A DNA stretch of 13,316 nucleotides from Chthonomonas sp035294505 (GCF_035294505.1 NZ_DATGKU010000146.1:1-13316), one strand, 5' to 3'; shown: positions 6,968 to 13,026, counted from the stretch's first letter. The notes: generated by a model not told the origin, from the letters alone. Made by a program: numbers and translations.

Positions 6968-6993
6968 GGGGGTAGGCACAAGGCCTATGCCCC
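6968..6993. repeat. Imperfect GC-rich inverted repeat
   Basis: GGGG (6968-6971) and CCCC (6990-6993) enclose the perfect pair TAGGC (6973-6977) / GCCTA (6983-6987) with a 5-nt loop; a 1x2 internal loop separates the two stems. No T-run flanks it. It may be a folded 3' end or part of a dispersed repeat. Confidence 0.35.
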
Positions 6994-7097
6994 TCCCTCA
7001 TACAGCCCCACATCGGCCAGATGGGTGTAGGGTGCCCGCACCGGTCGGCAACTGCTCAAAGCCGACGGCGCTGCGCTCAAGACCGATACAGGGGTAG

Positions 7098-7121
7098 CCA
7101 GAAAATCTTGCGATTTTCTGG
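7098..7121 (-). terminator. Stable hairpin with GNRA loop after the DJ-1 gene
   Basis: A perfect 10-bp stem (CCAGAAAATC 7098-7107 with GATTTTCTGG 7112-7121) lies 42 nt after the stop of the minus-strand DJ-1 gene. In that transcript the 4-nt loop reads GCAA, a stabilising GNRA tetraloop. No T-run follows, so it may act as an RNA 3'-end protector or Rho-associated end rather than a classical terminator. A second imperfect G/C hairpin (7120-7139) abuts it. Confidence 0.45.
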
Positions 7122-7163
7122 GGCAGGGCTCCCTCCCCCTCAGCGCCTTTCCCTCTATCGCCG

Positions 7164-7745
7164 CTAAAGCTGAATTTGGGTGCCGAGCAGTTTAAGGAAG
7201 GCCGCAATGAATTCGGGGTGCCCCGGCCATGCCGGTGAAGAGACGAGATTGCCATCCAAGATCGCCTTATCGGCGGGAATGTCTTGATAGTCACCACCGC
7301 AGTTGCGCACCTCCGGCCCCACGGCCGGGTAGGCCGTGCAACGTCGTCCCTTCAACACGCCGGCCGCCGCCAGAATCTGCAACCCGTGACAGATGGCCGC
7401 AATGGGTTTGTTCGTCTCGGCAAAATGGCGCACAATGTTAAGCACTTGTGGGTTAAGCCGCAAATACTCCGGTGCACGCCCACCGGGAACGAGCAGCGCA
7501 TCGTAGTCGGCAGGGTTCACCTCATCGAACGTGGCGTTGAGCGTGAAATTGTGCCCTCGCTTTTCGCTGTAGGTTTGGTCGCCTTCAAAGTCATGCACGG
7601 CGGTGCGCACCGTTTCCCCTGCGCGTTTACCCGGGCAAACCGCATGAACCTGATGGCCTACTGCCAACAGCGCCTGAAAGGGCACCATCGCCTCATAGTC
7701 TTCCACGTAGTCGCCCACCAGCATAAGAATCTTTTTCGATGCCAT
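7164..7745 (-). CDS. DJ-1/PfpI family protein
   Basis: A class I glutamine-amidotransferase-like protein of the DJ-1/PfpI superfamily; members act as deglycases, chaperones or peptidases, and the exact activity cannot be read from sequence. The 193-aa product from ATG 7745 has AAAGGAG 7 nt upstream; in-frame ATGs further upstream fall within ispG and are rejected. The nucleophile elbow AAICHG carries Cys119-His120, and the conserved acidic residue is Glu18 in GDYVEDYE, aligning with Glu18 of DJ-1. The N-terminal strand KKILMLVGDYVED and DALLVPGGRAPEYLR (82-96) are typical. The C-terminal SSPAWPGHPEFIAAFLKLLG is of a type I associate with Planctomycetes-like homologues. There is no signal peptide, so it is cytoplasmic. 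It starts 32 nt after ispG ends, on the same strand, and is probably co-transcribed with it. Confidence 0.92.
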   Translation of the reverse strand: MASKKILMLVGDYVEDYEAMVPFQALLAVGHQVHAVCPGKRAGETVRTAVHDFEGDQTYSEKRGHNFTLNATFDEVNPADYDALLVPGGRAPEYLRLNPQVLNIVRHFAETNKPIAAICHGLQILAAAGVLKGRRCTAYPAVGPEVRNCGGDYQDIPADKAILDGNLVSSPAWPGHPEFIAAFLKLLGTQIQL

Positions 7746-7771
7746 GGTAACGCTCCTTTCGTACGGCAAAT

Positions 7772-7810
7772 GGCTCTTTAAGAGCCTTTGGAGGAAACTG
7801 TTTCCAAAGG
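7772..7810 (-). promoter_or_regulatory. Two adjoining inverted repeats at the ispG / DJ-1 junction
   Basis: GGCTCTT (7772-7778) / AAGAGCC (7780-7786) form a perfect palindrome over the ispG stop codon, and CCTTTGGA (7785-7792) / TCCAAAGG (7803-7810) form a perfect 8-bp stem in the last ispG codons. They share two bases. No T-run follows, so this may be an intercistronic processing or stabilising structure setting the ispG to DJ-1 ratio. Confidence 0.4.
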
Positions 7811-9055
7811 AATATCCACACGAATGCGATCGCGGAAGTTTTGGGGTGGTGGAGGCGGCGTGTAGCCTTCTGGCGGGTCTACCCAACGTCCATCGGCCTT
7901 AATGAGCGCGATCAGCTCCTCGACCCCTTTTTCTTGGGGAATGCCACTCTTCACCTCTTCGCGCCCGCGATAGAGCGATATTTTTCCTCCTGCTTTCCCC
8001 ACATAGCCGTAGTCCGCATCGGCCATCTCACCCGGCCCGTTGACGATGCACCCCATAACGGCGATGTTTAGGCCGGCAAGATGGCCTGTCGCCGCCTTTA
8101 CTTGGGCAAGCACGGTGGGCAGGTCGAACTTCGTGCGTCCGCACGAGGGGCAAGCGATGAACTCGGTTTTTGTGCGTCGCAGCCCCAGGGCCTGTAAAAT
8201 CTCATAACAGACCGGTAGCTCGTTAATGGGGTCTTCGGCAAGAGAGACGCGAATGGTATCGCCAATGCCTTCTGCCAGCAGAGTGGCGATGCCTGCAGTG
8301 CTCTTAATGCGGGCATACTGTCCGTCGCCCGCCTCCGTTACACCGAGATGCAGGGGATAATCCATGCCCTCTTCGGCCATTCGGCGCACCATAAGGCGAT
8401 TGGCCTGAACCATCACCTGCACGCGCGAGGCCTTCAGGGAAACCACGATGTCACGAAAATCGTGTCGCTCGCAGATGCGGATGTACTCTAAAGCCGACTC
8501 TACCATCCCCTCAGGTGTATCGCCATACATCACCATAAGGCGTTCGGAAAGGGAACCGTGGTTCACCCCGATCCGCATCGCCACACCTCGCTCTTTGCAG
8601 GCTCGGATCACCGGCAACAGCGCCTTCTCGATGGCCTCTAGCTCCTCTTCGATCTCCGATTGCGAGTACTCTTCCGTGCGCTGAACCCGCTTGCGGAATA
8701 CAAACAGACCGGGGTTAATACGCACCTTATCTACATACTTGGCCACCTCTACGGCGATGTCGGTGCCTTGATGATGCACATCCGCCACCAACGGCACGTC
8801 CTGATAACGCCTTTTCAACTCCGCCTTGATCTCGGCCAGACATTTGGCTTCGGCAAGGTTAGGGGTTGTCACGCGCACGATTTCGGCTCCGGCCTTGTGC
8901 ATGGCGATGATCTGGGCCACCGCCGCCGGCACATTGTGCGTCTCCTCCGTGATCATAGACTGCACGACTATGGGGTGATCGCCGCCAATATAGACATTGC
9001 CCACGCGAACGGCGCGTGTTTTACGACGTGGGTAACTTACTTCCGGCAGGTTCAT
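7778..9055 (-). CDS. ispG: 4-hydroxy-3-methylbut-2-enyl diphosphate synthase (IspG/GcpE)
   Basis: The iron-sulfur enzyme of the MEP isoprenoid pathway that reductively converts cyclic MEcPP to HMBPP, using flavodoxin or ferredoxin electrons. The TIM-barrel part runs from TRAVRVGNVYIGGDHPIVVQ (13-32) through VADVHHQGTDIA (90-101), KVRINPGLF (110-118), MRIGVNHGSLSERL (160-173) and LGVTEAGDG (237-245). The C-terminal iron-sulfur domain carries the three cluster Cys: Cys302 and Cys305 (ACPSCGRTKFDL) and Cys336 (MGCIVNGPGE), with the conserved Glu343. Length is 425 aa against 372 in E. coli; the extra includes the helical stretch at 119-150, also seen in Thermus-type enzymes, and a Pro-rich tail (PPEGYTPPPPPQ). 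The start ATG 9055 was chosen because conservation begins there; AAGGAG is 13 nt away, rather far. It heads a two-gene unit with the DJ-1 gene. Confidence 0.95.
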   Translation of the reverse strand: MNLPEVSYPRRKTRAVRVGNVYIGGDHPIVVQSMITEETHNVPAAVAQIIAMHKAGAEIVRVTTPNLAEAKCLAEIKAELKRRYQDVPLVADVHHQGTDIAVEVAKYVDKVRINPGLFVFRKRVQRTEEYSQSEIEEELEAIEKALLPVIRACKERGVAMRIGVNHGSLSERLMVMYGDTPEGMVESALEYIRICERHDFRDIVVSLKASRVQVMVQANRLMVRRMAEEGMDYPLHLGVTEAGDGQYARIKSTAGIATLLAEGIGDTIRVSLAEDPINELPVCYEILQALGLRRTKTEFIACPSCGRTKFDLPTVLAQVKAATGHLAGLNIAVMGCIVNGPGEMADADYGYVGKAGGKISLYRGREEVKSGIPQEKGVEELIALIKADGRWVDPPEGYTPPPPPQNFRDRIRVDIPLETVSSKGS

Positions 9056-9115
9056 GATGATCTCGTCTCTCCTTGAAAAAGGACACATCCCTCAATGGGC
9101 TGTCGCTGCTGTGCT

Positions 9116-9132
9116 AGTATAATAATTATACT
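9116..9132. promoter_or_regulatory. Palindrome containing the ispG -10 element
   Basis: AGTATAAT-a-ATTATACT is a perfect 8-bp palindrome with one central base. On the minus strand it gives a consensus TATAAT (9130-9125), placing an ispG transcript start near 9118 and a leader of about 63 nt. The plus strand also shows TATAAT (9118-9123). Neither strand has a good -35 at 16-18 nt. It could be the ispG promoter, an operator, or both. Confidence 0.45.
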
Positions 9133-9211
9133 GCCTAGCGGTGAGAGATGGTTCTTTCAAGATCGTTGTAACCGCTTTCGAGGCCAGATCAAGGCAGAGA
9201 TGCAGGGGCGC

Positions 9212-9289
9212 AAAAAATTTTTCGGAATTTTTCTCCAAATTCGCCAAAATTCTTGTAACTTGGCACGAAAATTGCAGTATACATAAAAT
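9212..9289 (+). promoter_or_regulatory. Strong promoter with phased A/T tracts
   Basis: The -35 TTGGCA (9260-9265) and -10 TAAAAT (9284-9289) have an 18-nt spacer and one mismatch each to consensus; the start would be near 9296. Upstream lie A/T tracts centred at about 9217, 9229, 9239 and 9248, spaced 9-12 bp, with another at about 9270 inside the spacer. Such helical phasing bends DNA, and the tract nearest the -35 sits where UP elements bind. Confidence 0.55.
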
Positions 9290-9295
9290 GGAGGG

Positions 9296-9439
9296 CCTTT
9301 GATAAAAACATACGTGCCGTGCTGCCGGAGAGAGCAATGTAAACGCGAAGGTTCCGGACTTCGCGTGCCCGCTCCGGCCTATCGGCAACTGCCCGAACAC
9401 AGAACAGCCGGATGCAGTGCTTGCTCCGGCTGTTTTTGT
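9296..9439 (+). ncRNA. Structured small RNA or attenuator leader of unknown class
   Basis: The RNA predicted from the upstream promoter folds into a long hairpin: TGCCG 9315-9319 / CGGCA 9383-9387, a 4x4 internal loop, GCCGGAG 9324-9330 / CTCCGGC 9372-9378, a 12x5 internal loop, then ACGCGAAG 9343-9350 / CTTCGCGT 9359-9366 with an 8-nt loop holding the self-complementary TCCGGA (9353-9358). An intrinsic terminator (9403-9437) closes it. Segment 9373-9378 could instead pair with 9407-9412 and so break the terminator, the layout of a transcriptional switch. The protease gene starts 96 nt after the terminator. I compared it by eye with the glycine, TPP, SAM, cobalamin, FMN, c-di-GMP, ZTP, fluoride and guanidine riboswitch motifs and with 6S, SRP and RNase P RNA, and found no match. 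The 5' end is inferred from the promoter. Confidence 0.55.
9403..9437 (+). terminator. Intrinsic terminator ending the small RNA / leader
   Basis: A perfect 10-bp stem (AACAGCCGGA 9403-9412 with TCCGGCTGTT 9425-9434) with a 12-nt loop runs into TTTTT (9433-9437). Three more pairs can form inside the loop (9414-9416 with 9422-9424). It lies 98 nt before the protease start codon. Confidence 0.85.
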
Positions 9440-9535
9440 TGCCGCGTTTCTCTCTTGAACTTTGCAAACAACCGTTTCGCATCGCACGTATGAATACCGA
9501 AGAACACAAAACTATTTTAAGAAAGAGCAAAGGAG

Positions 9536-12451
9536 ATGCAAGCTAGCCACGGTTTTACGCTCATTCGAGAACAAAACATTCCCGAGATCAACAGCCTCGC
9601 AAGGCTTTATCGCCACGAAAAGACGGGCGCTCTGTTCCTTTCCCTCATCAACGACGATGAGAACAAAAGCTTTGGCATTACCTTCCGCACCCCCGTCTCC
9701 GATTCGACCGGCGTGGCCCATATTCTGGAGCACTCGGTGCTCTGCGGCTCCAGAAAGTACCCCGTTAAAGAGCCTTTTATTGAGCTGGCGAAAAGCTCGT
9801 TAAACACCTTTCTGAACGCCTTCACCTACCCGGATAAAACCTGCTATCCGGTGGCGAGTCAAAACCTACAGGATTTCTATAATCTCATTGACGTCTATCT
9901 GGATACGGTATTTCATCCTCGCTTGCTACGCCAAACCTTCGAGCAGGAAGGGTGGCATTACGAGCTGGAATCGAAAGAAGGAGAGCTTGTTTACCGTGGA
10001 GTGGTCTTTAACGAGATGAAGGGGGCCTACGCCTCGCCCGAAAACGCCCTTGCGGATGCCGTGCAGGCCTCCCTGTTTCCCGATACGATCTACCGCTTCG
10101 ATTCCGGCGGAAATCCAGAGCACATCCCCGACCTCACCTACGAGCAGTTGCGTGCCTTTCATGCGCGCTACTACCACCCTTCCAACAGCCTTACGGTGAT
10201 GTATGGGGACGATCCTCCTGAAGAGCGATTGCGCCTACTAAACGCCTACTTTTCCGAGTTTGAGCACCAAGAACCTGCGCCAGAGGTGCCGCTTCAGCCT
10301 CGCTTCTCGGCGCCAAGACGTGTGGTGGAGCACTATGCCGTTGGCCCGGAAACGGCGGACGAGCCGAACCGCTCCATGCTTACGGTGAACTGGCTGCTTA
10401 CCGAGACCACCGATATGCCGACCGTGTTTGCGCTGATGATGCTTGATGAGGTTTTGCTCGGCACCACCGCCTCACCCCTCTACAAGGCATTAACCGATTC
10501 AGGGCTTGGCGAAGAGGTGATCGGTTGGATGGACCGCAATCTTCGCCAAGCGACTTTCTCGGTGGGTCTCAAGGGCATACGTTCGGAAGATGCCGACAAG
10601 GTAGAACAGCTGATTCTCTGCACTCTGGAACAGCTCGCCGATGAAGGCATAGACAAAGGAACTGTAGAAGCCGCGTTTAACACGGTGGAGTTTGCACTCC
10701 GCGAAAACAATACCGGCTCGTTTCCGCGCGGTCTGGCCATGATGTTGCGTGCGCTTACCGTGTGGCTCTACGGAGGCGACCCCATTGCGGCTCTTGCCTT
10801 CGAGCAACCGCTTGCCGAACTGCGTGCAAAGGTGGCAGAGGGCGGCTTCTTCGAGGGGCTTATCCGGCAGTATCTCCTCTCTAACCCGCACCGCACCACC
10901 GTGCTGCTTGAACCCGATCCGGAGCTTGACCGAAAACGCGAAGAGAAGGAGCGCGCTCGTCTACGCCATACATTAGCCCAAATGAGCGACGCCGAAAAAG
11001 AGCAGGTCATTGCCAACACGCAGCGGTTAAAAGAGTTTCAAACGACCCCCGATCCGCCTGAGGCGTTGGCTACCATTCCAACCCTCCACATTGAAGACCT
11101 CGAACGCCGAAACAAAGTGGTTCCTATGGAGGTGCTTGAGAGCCGTGGTGTTCCCGTGTTCTACCACGATCTCTTCACCAACGGGGTACTCTATTTCGAC
11201 ATCGGCTTCGACTTGCACACGTTGCCACAAGAGTTGCTTCCCTACCTCGGCCTCTTTGGGCGAGCCTTGTTAGAAACAGGCACCGAGAAGGAGGATTTTG
11301 TGCGCCTCACCCAGCGCATCGGCCAAAAGACAGGCGGCATCTACCAAACGCTGCTGCTCTCTTCCCGCCGAAACGACACACGCAGCGCGGCCTGGTTTAT
11401 TTTGCGAGGGAAGGCCACACCGGCCAACGCATCAGAGCTGTTGGCCATTCTAACCGATGTGCTGCTTACCGCCCGTCTGGACGACAAGGAGCGTATTCTT
11501 CAGATGGCGCTTGAAGAGAAAGCGCAGCTGGAATCGCGGCTGGCTCCGGCCGGATCGGGATTCGTTGTGCGTCGCCTTCGTGCCCAGTTTTCCGAGGCGG
11601 ATATGGTTTCGGAACTTGTTGGCGGTATTAGCTATCTCTTTTTCCTCCGCTGGCTGCTCTCCGTCATGGAGACGGAGTGGCAGACGATCCGCGAAAACTT
11701 CGAGCGTATTCGCTCGCTACTTCTTCAACGTGATGCCATGATAGCTAACGTTACCGTTGATGAAACCCACTGGCTACAGTTTCAGCCCCAACTTGAGGCG
11801 TTTTTGGCCGGCCTTCCCGAAGGAAGCAAAGAGAGGGCGCAGTGGAAGCCCGTCTTTACCCCTCACAATGAGGGCTTCACGATTCCTGGACAGGTTAACC
11901 ATGTTGGAATGGCCTTCAACCTGTATGCCACAGGCTACGAGGAGCACGGCTCTGTGTTGCCCATTCAAAACTATCTCAACACAACCTATCTATGGGAGCG
12001 TATCCGCATGGAGGGTGGCGCCTATGGAGCGGGCTGTGGGCTTGACAGGCTATCGGGCGTCTTCGCTTTTTCGTCCTATCGCGATCCGAACCTGTTACAA
12101 ACTCTCAACAATTTTGAGGGTGCTATCCGTTTCCTAAGAGAGGCCGAGATAAGCGAGATGGAGCGCGAGCGCGCCATTATCGGGGCCATCGGCGATCTCG
12201 ACGCCTATCAGTTACCCGATGCAAAAGGCTACTCTTCCATGGTGCGTCAGTTGGTGGGAGTTACCGAAGAAGACCGTCAGCGTTTTCGTGAAGAGGTTCT
12301 CTCGACGACAGCGGCAGACTTCCGTCGGTTTGGTGAGGCTCTGGCAGAGGCCAGCCGCAACTCCGTGGTCGGAGTGGTAGGCCCTAAGGAGCGCATCGAG
12401 GCGGCCAATGCAGAAAAGTCGGGCCTTTTCGAGATCGTTCCCGTGCTTTGA
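9536..12451 (+). CDS. M16C family zinc metalloprotease (PreP-like)
   Basis: A large peptidase of the pitrilysin superfamily, subfamily M16C, related to mitochondrial presequence protease PreP; such enzymes enclose and degrade short unfolded peptides. It has 971 aa, normal for a protein carrying all four M16 domains in one chain. The inverted zinc motif HILEH is at 62-66 (His62, His66 zinc ligands, Glu65 catalytic), and the distal ligand is probably Glu160 in GVVFNEMKG. PVKEPFIEL, LNAFTYPDKTCYPV and FYNLIDVYLD (76-123) are subfamily-typical. An M16C-associated domain follows at roughly 460-700. The C-terminal half supplies Arg824 and Tyr830 (RMEGGAYGAG), matching the substrate-gripping pair of PreP. 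There is no signal peptide, so it is cytoplasmic. The start ATG 9536 directly abuts AAAGGAG with no spacer, which is unusual; no alternative start fits the conserved HGFTLIREQNIPEI. Confidence 0.95.
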   Translation: MQASHGFTLIREQNIPEINSLARLYRHEKTGALFLSLINDDENKSFGITFRTPVSDSTGVAHILEHSVLCGSRKYPVKEPFIELAKSSLNTFLNAFTYPDKTCYPVASQNLQDFYNLIDVYLDTVFHPRLLRQTFEQEGWHYELESKEGELVYRGVVFNEMKGAYASPENALADAVQASLFPDTIYRFDSGGNPEHIPDLTYEQLRAFHARYYHPSNSLTVMYGDDPPEERLRLLNAYFSEFEHQEPAPEVPLQPRFSAPRRVVEHYAVGPETADEPNRSMLTVNWLLTETTDMPTVFALMMLDEVLLGTTASPLYKALTDSGLGEEVIGWMDRNLRQATFSVGLKGIRSEDADKVEQLILCTLEQLADEGIDKGTVEAAFNTVEFALRENNTGSFPRGLAMMLRALTVWLYGGDPIAALAFEQPLAELRAKVAEGGFFEGLIRQYLLSNPHRTTVLLEPDPELDRKREEKERARLRHTLAQMSDAEKEQVIANTQRLKEFQTTPDPPEALATIPTLHIEDLERRNKVVPMEVLESRGVPVFYHDLFTNGVLYFDIGFDLHTLPQELLPYLGLFGRALLETGTEKEDFVRLTQRIGQKTGGIYQTLLLSSRRNDTRSAAWFILRGKATPANASELLAILTDVLLTARLDDKERILQMALEEKAQLESRLAPAGSGFVVRRLRAQFSEADMVSELVGGISYLFFLRWLLSVMETEWQTIRENFERIRSLLLQRDAMIANVTVDETHWLQFQPQLEAFLAGLPEGSKERAQWKPVFTPHNEGFTIPGQVNHVGMAFNLYATGYEEHGSVLPIQNYLNTTYLWERIRMEGGAYGAGCGLDRLSGVFAFSSYRDPNLLQTLNNFEGAIRFLREAEISEMERERAIIGAIGDLDAYQLPDAKGYSSMVRQLVGVTEEDRQRFREEVLSTTAADFRRFGEALAEASRNSVVGVVGPKERIEAANAEKSGLFEIVPVL

Positions 12452-12465
12452 CGCCAAAAGGAAAG

Positions 12466-12502
12466 CTCCCCCAGAGTTTGTGACAAAAATTCTCTGGGGG
12501 AG
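12466..12502. terminator. Bidirectional terminator between the M16C and KGG genes
   Basis: CTCCCCCAGAG (12466-12476) pairs perfectly with CTCTGGGGGAG (12492-12502), an 11-bp stem with a 15-nt loop, between the convergent stops at 12451 (+) and 12575 (-). The plus side is followed by TTGTG. The minus side is followed by the pyrimidine-rich CTTTCCTTTT, so it may work better for the KGG gene. Confidence 0.7.
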
Positions 12503-12574
12503 TTGTGCTAAATGCAGGAAAATGGTCTCCGCAAGACGAACTTAGATTATATGGGAAGGGGAAGCAAAGCGCTG

Positions 12575-12853
12575 CTAGGCTCCTGTTTGTCGTTTCTTAG
12601 CGGCTTTCAAGCCTCCAAGACGGCCTATTGCCGCCATGTGGGCGCGGTCTTGAGCAACGCGCTGTCCCCCTTTACGCCCTATCTCGGCCATATGGGAGCG
12701 GTCTTCGGCTATCTTCTGGCCTCCTTTTTGGCCGGCTTTGGCATGACCTTCGGGATCGCCAAACCATCCGCGCCCGCGTGATTTTGAGGTAGAGGATGGA
12801 ACGTCGCCGATGGTGTTCGGCGCGGCGATTTCGTTCATAGTGTCGGTAATCAT
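12575..12853 (-). CDS. KGG-repeat stress-type protein
   Basis: A small hydrophilic protein of 92 aa with repeats of the stress-induced KGG type (as in Bacillus GsiB and plant Em/LEA proteins), a class linked to general stress and desiccation and thought to be largely disordered. The start ATG 12853 follows AGGAG with a 7-nt spacer; a longer frame starting at 12937 lacks a ribosome binding site. Residues 1-28 are a polar lead; GWFGDPEGHAKA (29-40) opens the repeat part. The repeat has an exact 18-residue period: GQKGGQ at 41-46, GRKGGQ at 59-64, GRLGGL at 77-82, separated by the near-identical EDRSHMAEI and QDRAHMAAI. A Lys-rich end (KAAKKRQTGA) follows. It is cytoplasmic and monocistronic, convergent to the M16C gene, with an elaborate hairpin-rich leader upstream. 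The stress role is inferred from the family. Confidence 0.88.
   Translation of the reverse strand: MITDTMNEIAAPNTIGDVPSSTSKSRGRGWFGDPEGHAKAGQKGGQKIAEDRSHMAEIGRKGGQRVAQDRAHMAAIGRLGGLKAAKKRQTGA
12608..12733 (-). repeat. 54-bp (18-residue) tandem repeat within the KGG gene
   Basis: Two full 54-bp units and a third partial one encode the KGG motifs. The DNA copies have diverged at many third positions while the residues remain similar, so this is an old, selected protein repeat rather than a recent DNA duplication. Confidence 0.65.
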
Positions 12854-12882
12854 GGTACTGCTCCTGATTAGGGTAAATGAGC

Positions 12883-12981
12883 GAGTGAGAGGCTGTAAAC
12901 GCCTATGGCTTTCTGCCGGTGCCATAGACTTCCTCACTCAATAGAAATGACGTTTCTACAGGAGCATTCTGTTCGGCTCCT
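12883..12981 (-). promoter_or_regulatory. Hairpin-rich leader / control region of the KGG gene
   Basis: Three consecutive inverted repeats lie upstream of the KGG start. A two-tier hairpin has outer GAGTGAG 12883-12889 / CTCACTC 12933-12939 and inner CTATGGC 12903-12909 / GCCATAG 12921-12927. Then come TAGAAA 12942-12947 / TTTCTA 12953-12958, and AGGAGC 12960-12965 / GCTCCT 12976-12981. The first could be a structured mRNA leader and the second an operator. I could not place a convincing -35/-10 pair, so a non-sigma-70 promoter is possible. Confidence 0.45.
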
Positions 12982-12982
12982 T

Positions 12983-13000
12983 GATTAAGGTACGATTAAG
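12983..13000 (+). promoter_or_regulatory. 11-bp-period direct repeat before the last gene
   Basis: GATTAAG occurs at 12983-12989 and again at 12994-13000, exactly one helical turn apart, 27 nt before the start codon at 13027. This geometry is typical of response-regulator or other activator sites. A weak -10 (TACGAT 12991-12996) overlaps it. Which flanking gene it serves is unknown. Confidence 0.35.
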
Positions 13001-13026
13001 AAGAGAGGCCGAAAGAGGACAAAACG

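Larger units (their letters stand above)
6803..7163. other. Non-coding gap rich in inverted repeats
   Basis: This 361-nt gap between the DJ-1 gene stop and the DUF6807 start carries no gene I can support. It holds the predicted promoter and palindrome (6831-6847), a small inverted repeat TACCG-aa-CGGTA (6879-6890), a tandem 7-mer TACAACG TACAACG (6925-6938), and three G/C-rich hairpins between 6968 and 7139. The crowding of hairpins is unlike other gaps in the window. Confidence 0.5.
9056..9535. other. Divergent regulatory region between ispG and the M16C protease gene
   Basis: This 480-nt gap has no credible protein gene; its short frames lack ribosome binding sites and conserved content. 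It contains, in order, the ispG leader, a palindrome with -10 hexamers on both strands (9116-9132), a ladder of A/T tracts (9212-9273), a plus-strand promoter (9260-9289), a structured RNA with intrinsic terminator (about 9296-9439), and a 95-nt A-rich stretch before the protease start. Confidence 0.7.

Noticed and set aside
5783..7030. Plus-strand 210-aa and 197-aa open frames opposite the DUF6807 gene
   Set aside because: The minus-strand reading is a recognisable protein family with a good start; the plus-strand ones run into the promoter and hairpin region and lack motifs.
6998..7297. Minus-strand 99-aa frame across the hairpin cluster
   Set aside because: Overlaps the DJ-1 coding region in another frame and reads through perfect inverted repeats; no credible ribosome binding site was found.
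9296..9439. Glycine riboswitch, suggested by GGAGAGA followed by GCGAAGG
   Set aside because: The conserved CTCTCAGG partner and GGAC segment are missing and the pairing pattern differs.
9092..9530. Minus-strand 131-aa and 113-aa frames and short plus-strand frames in the ispG-M16C gap
   Set aside because: They cross the promoter, the structured RNA and the terminator; composition and start signals do not support coding.
12512..12781. Plus-strand 89-aa hydrophobic repeat frame opposite the KGG gene
   Set aside because: Its repeats are the antisense image of the KGG codons; the minus-strand gene has the ribosome binding site and a known motif.
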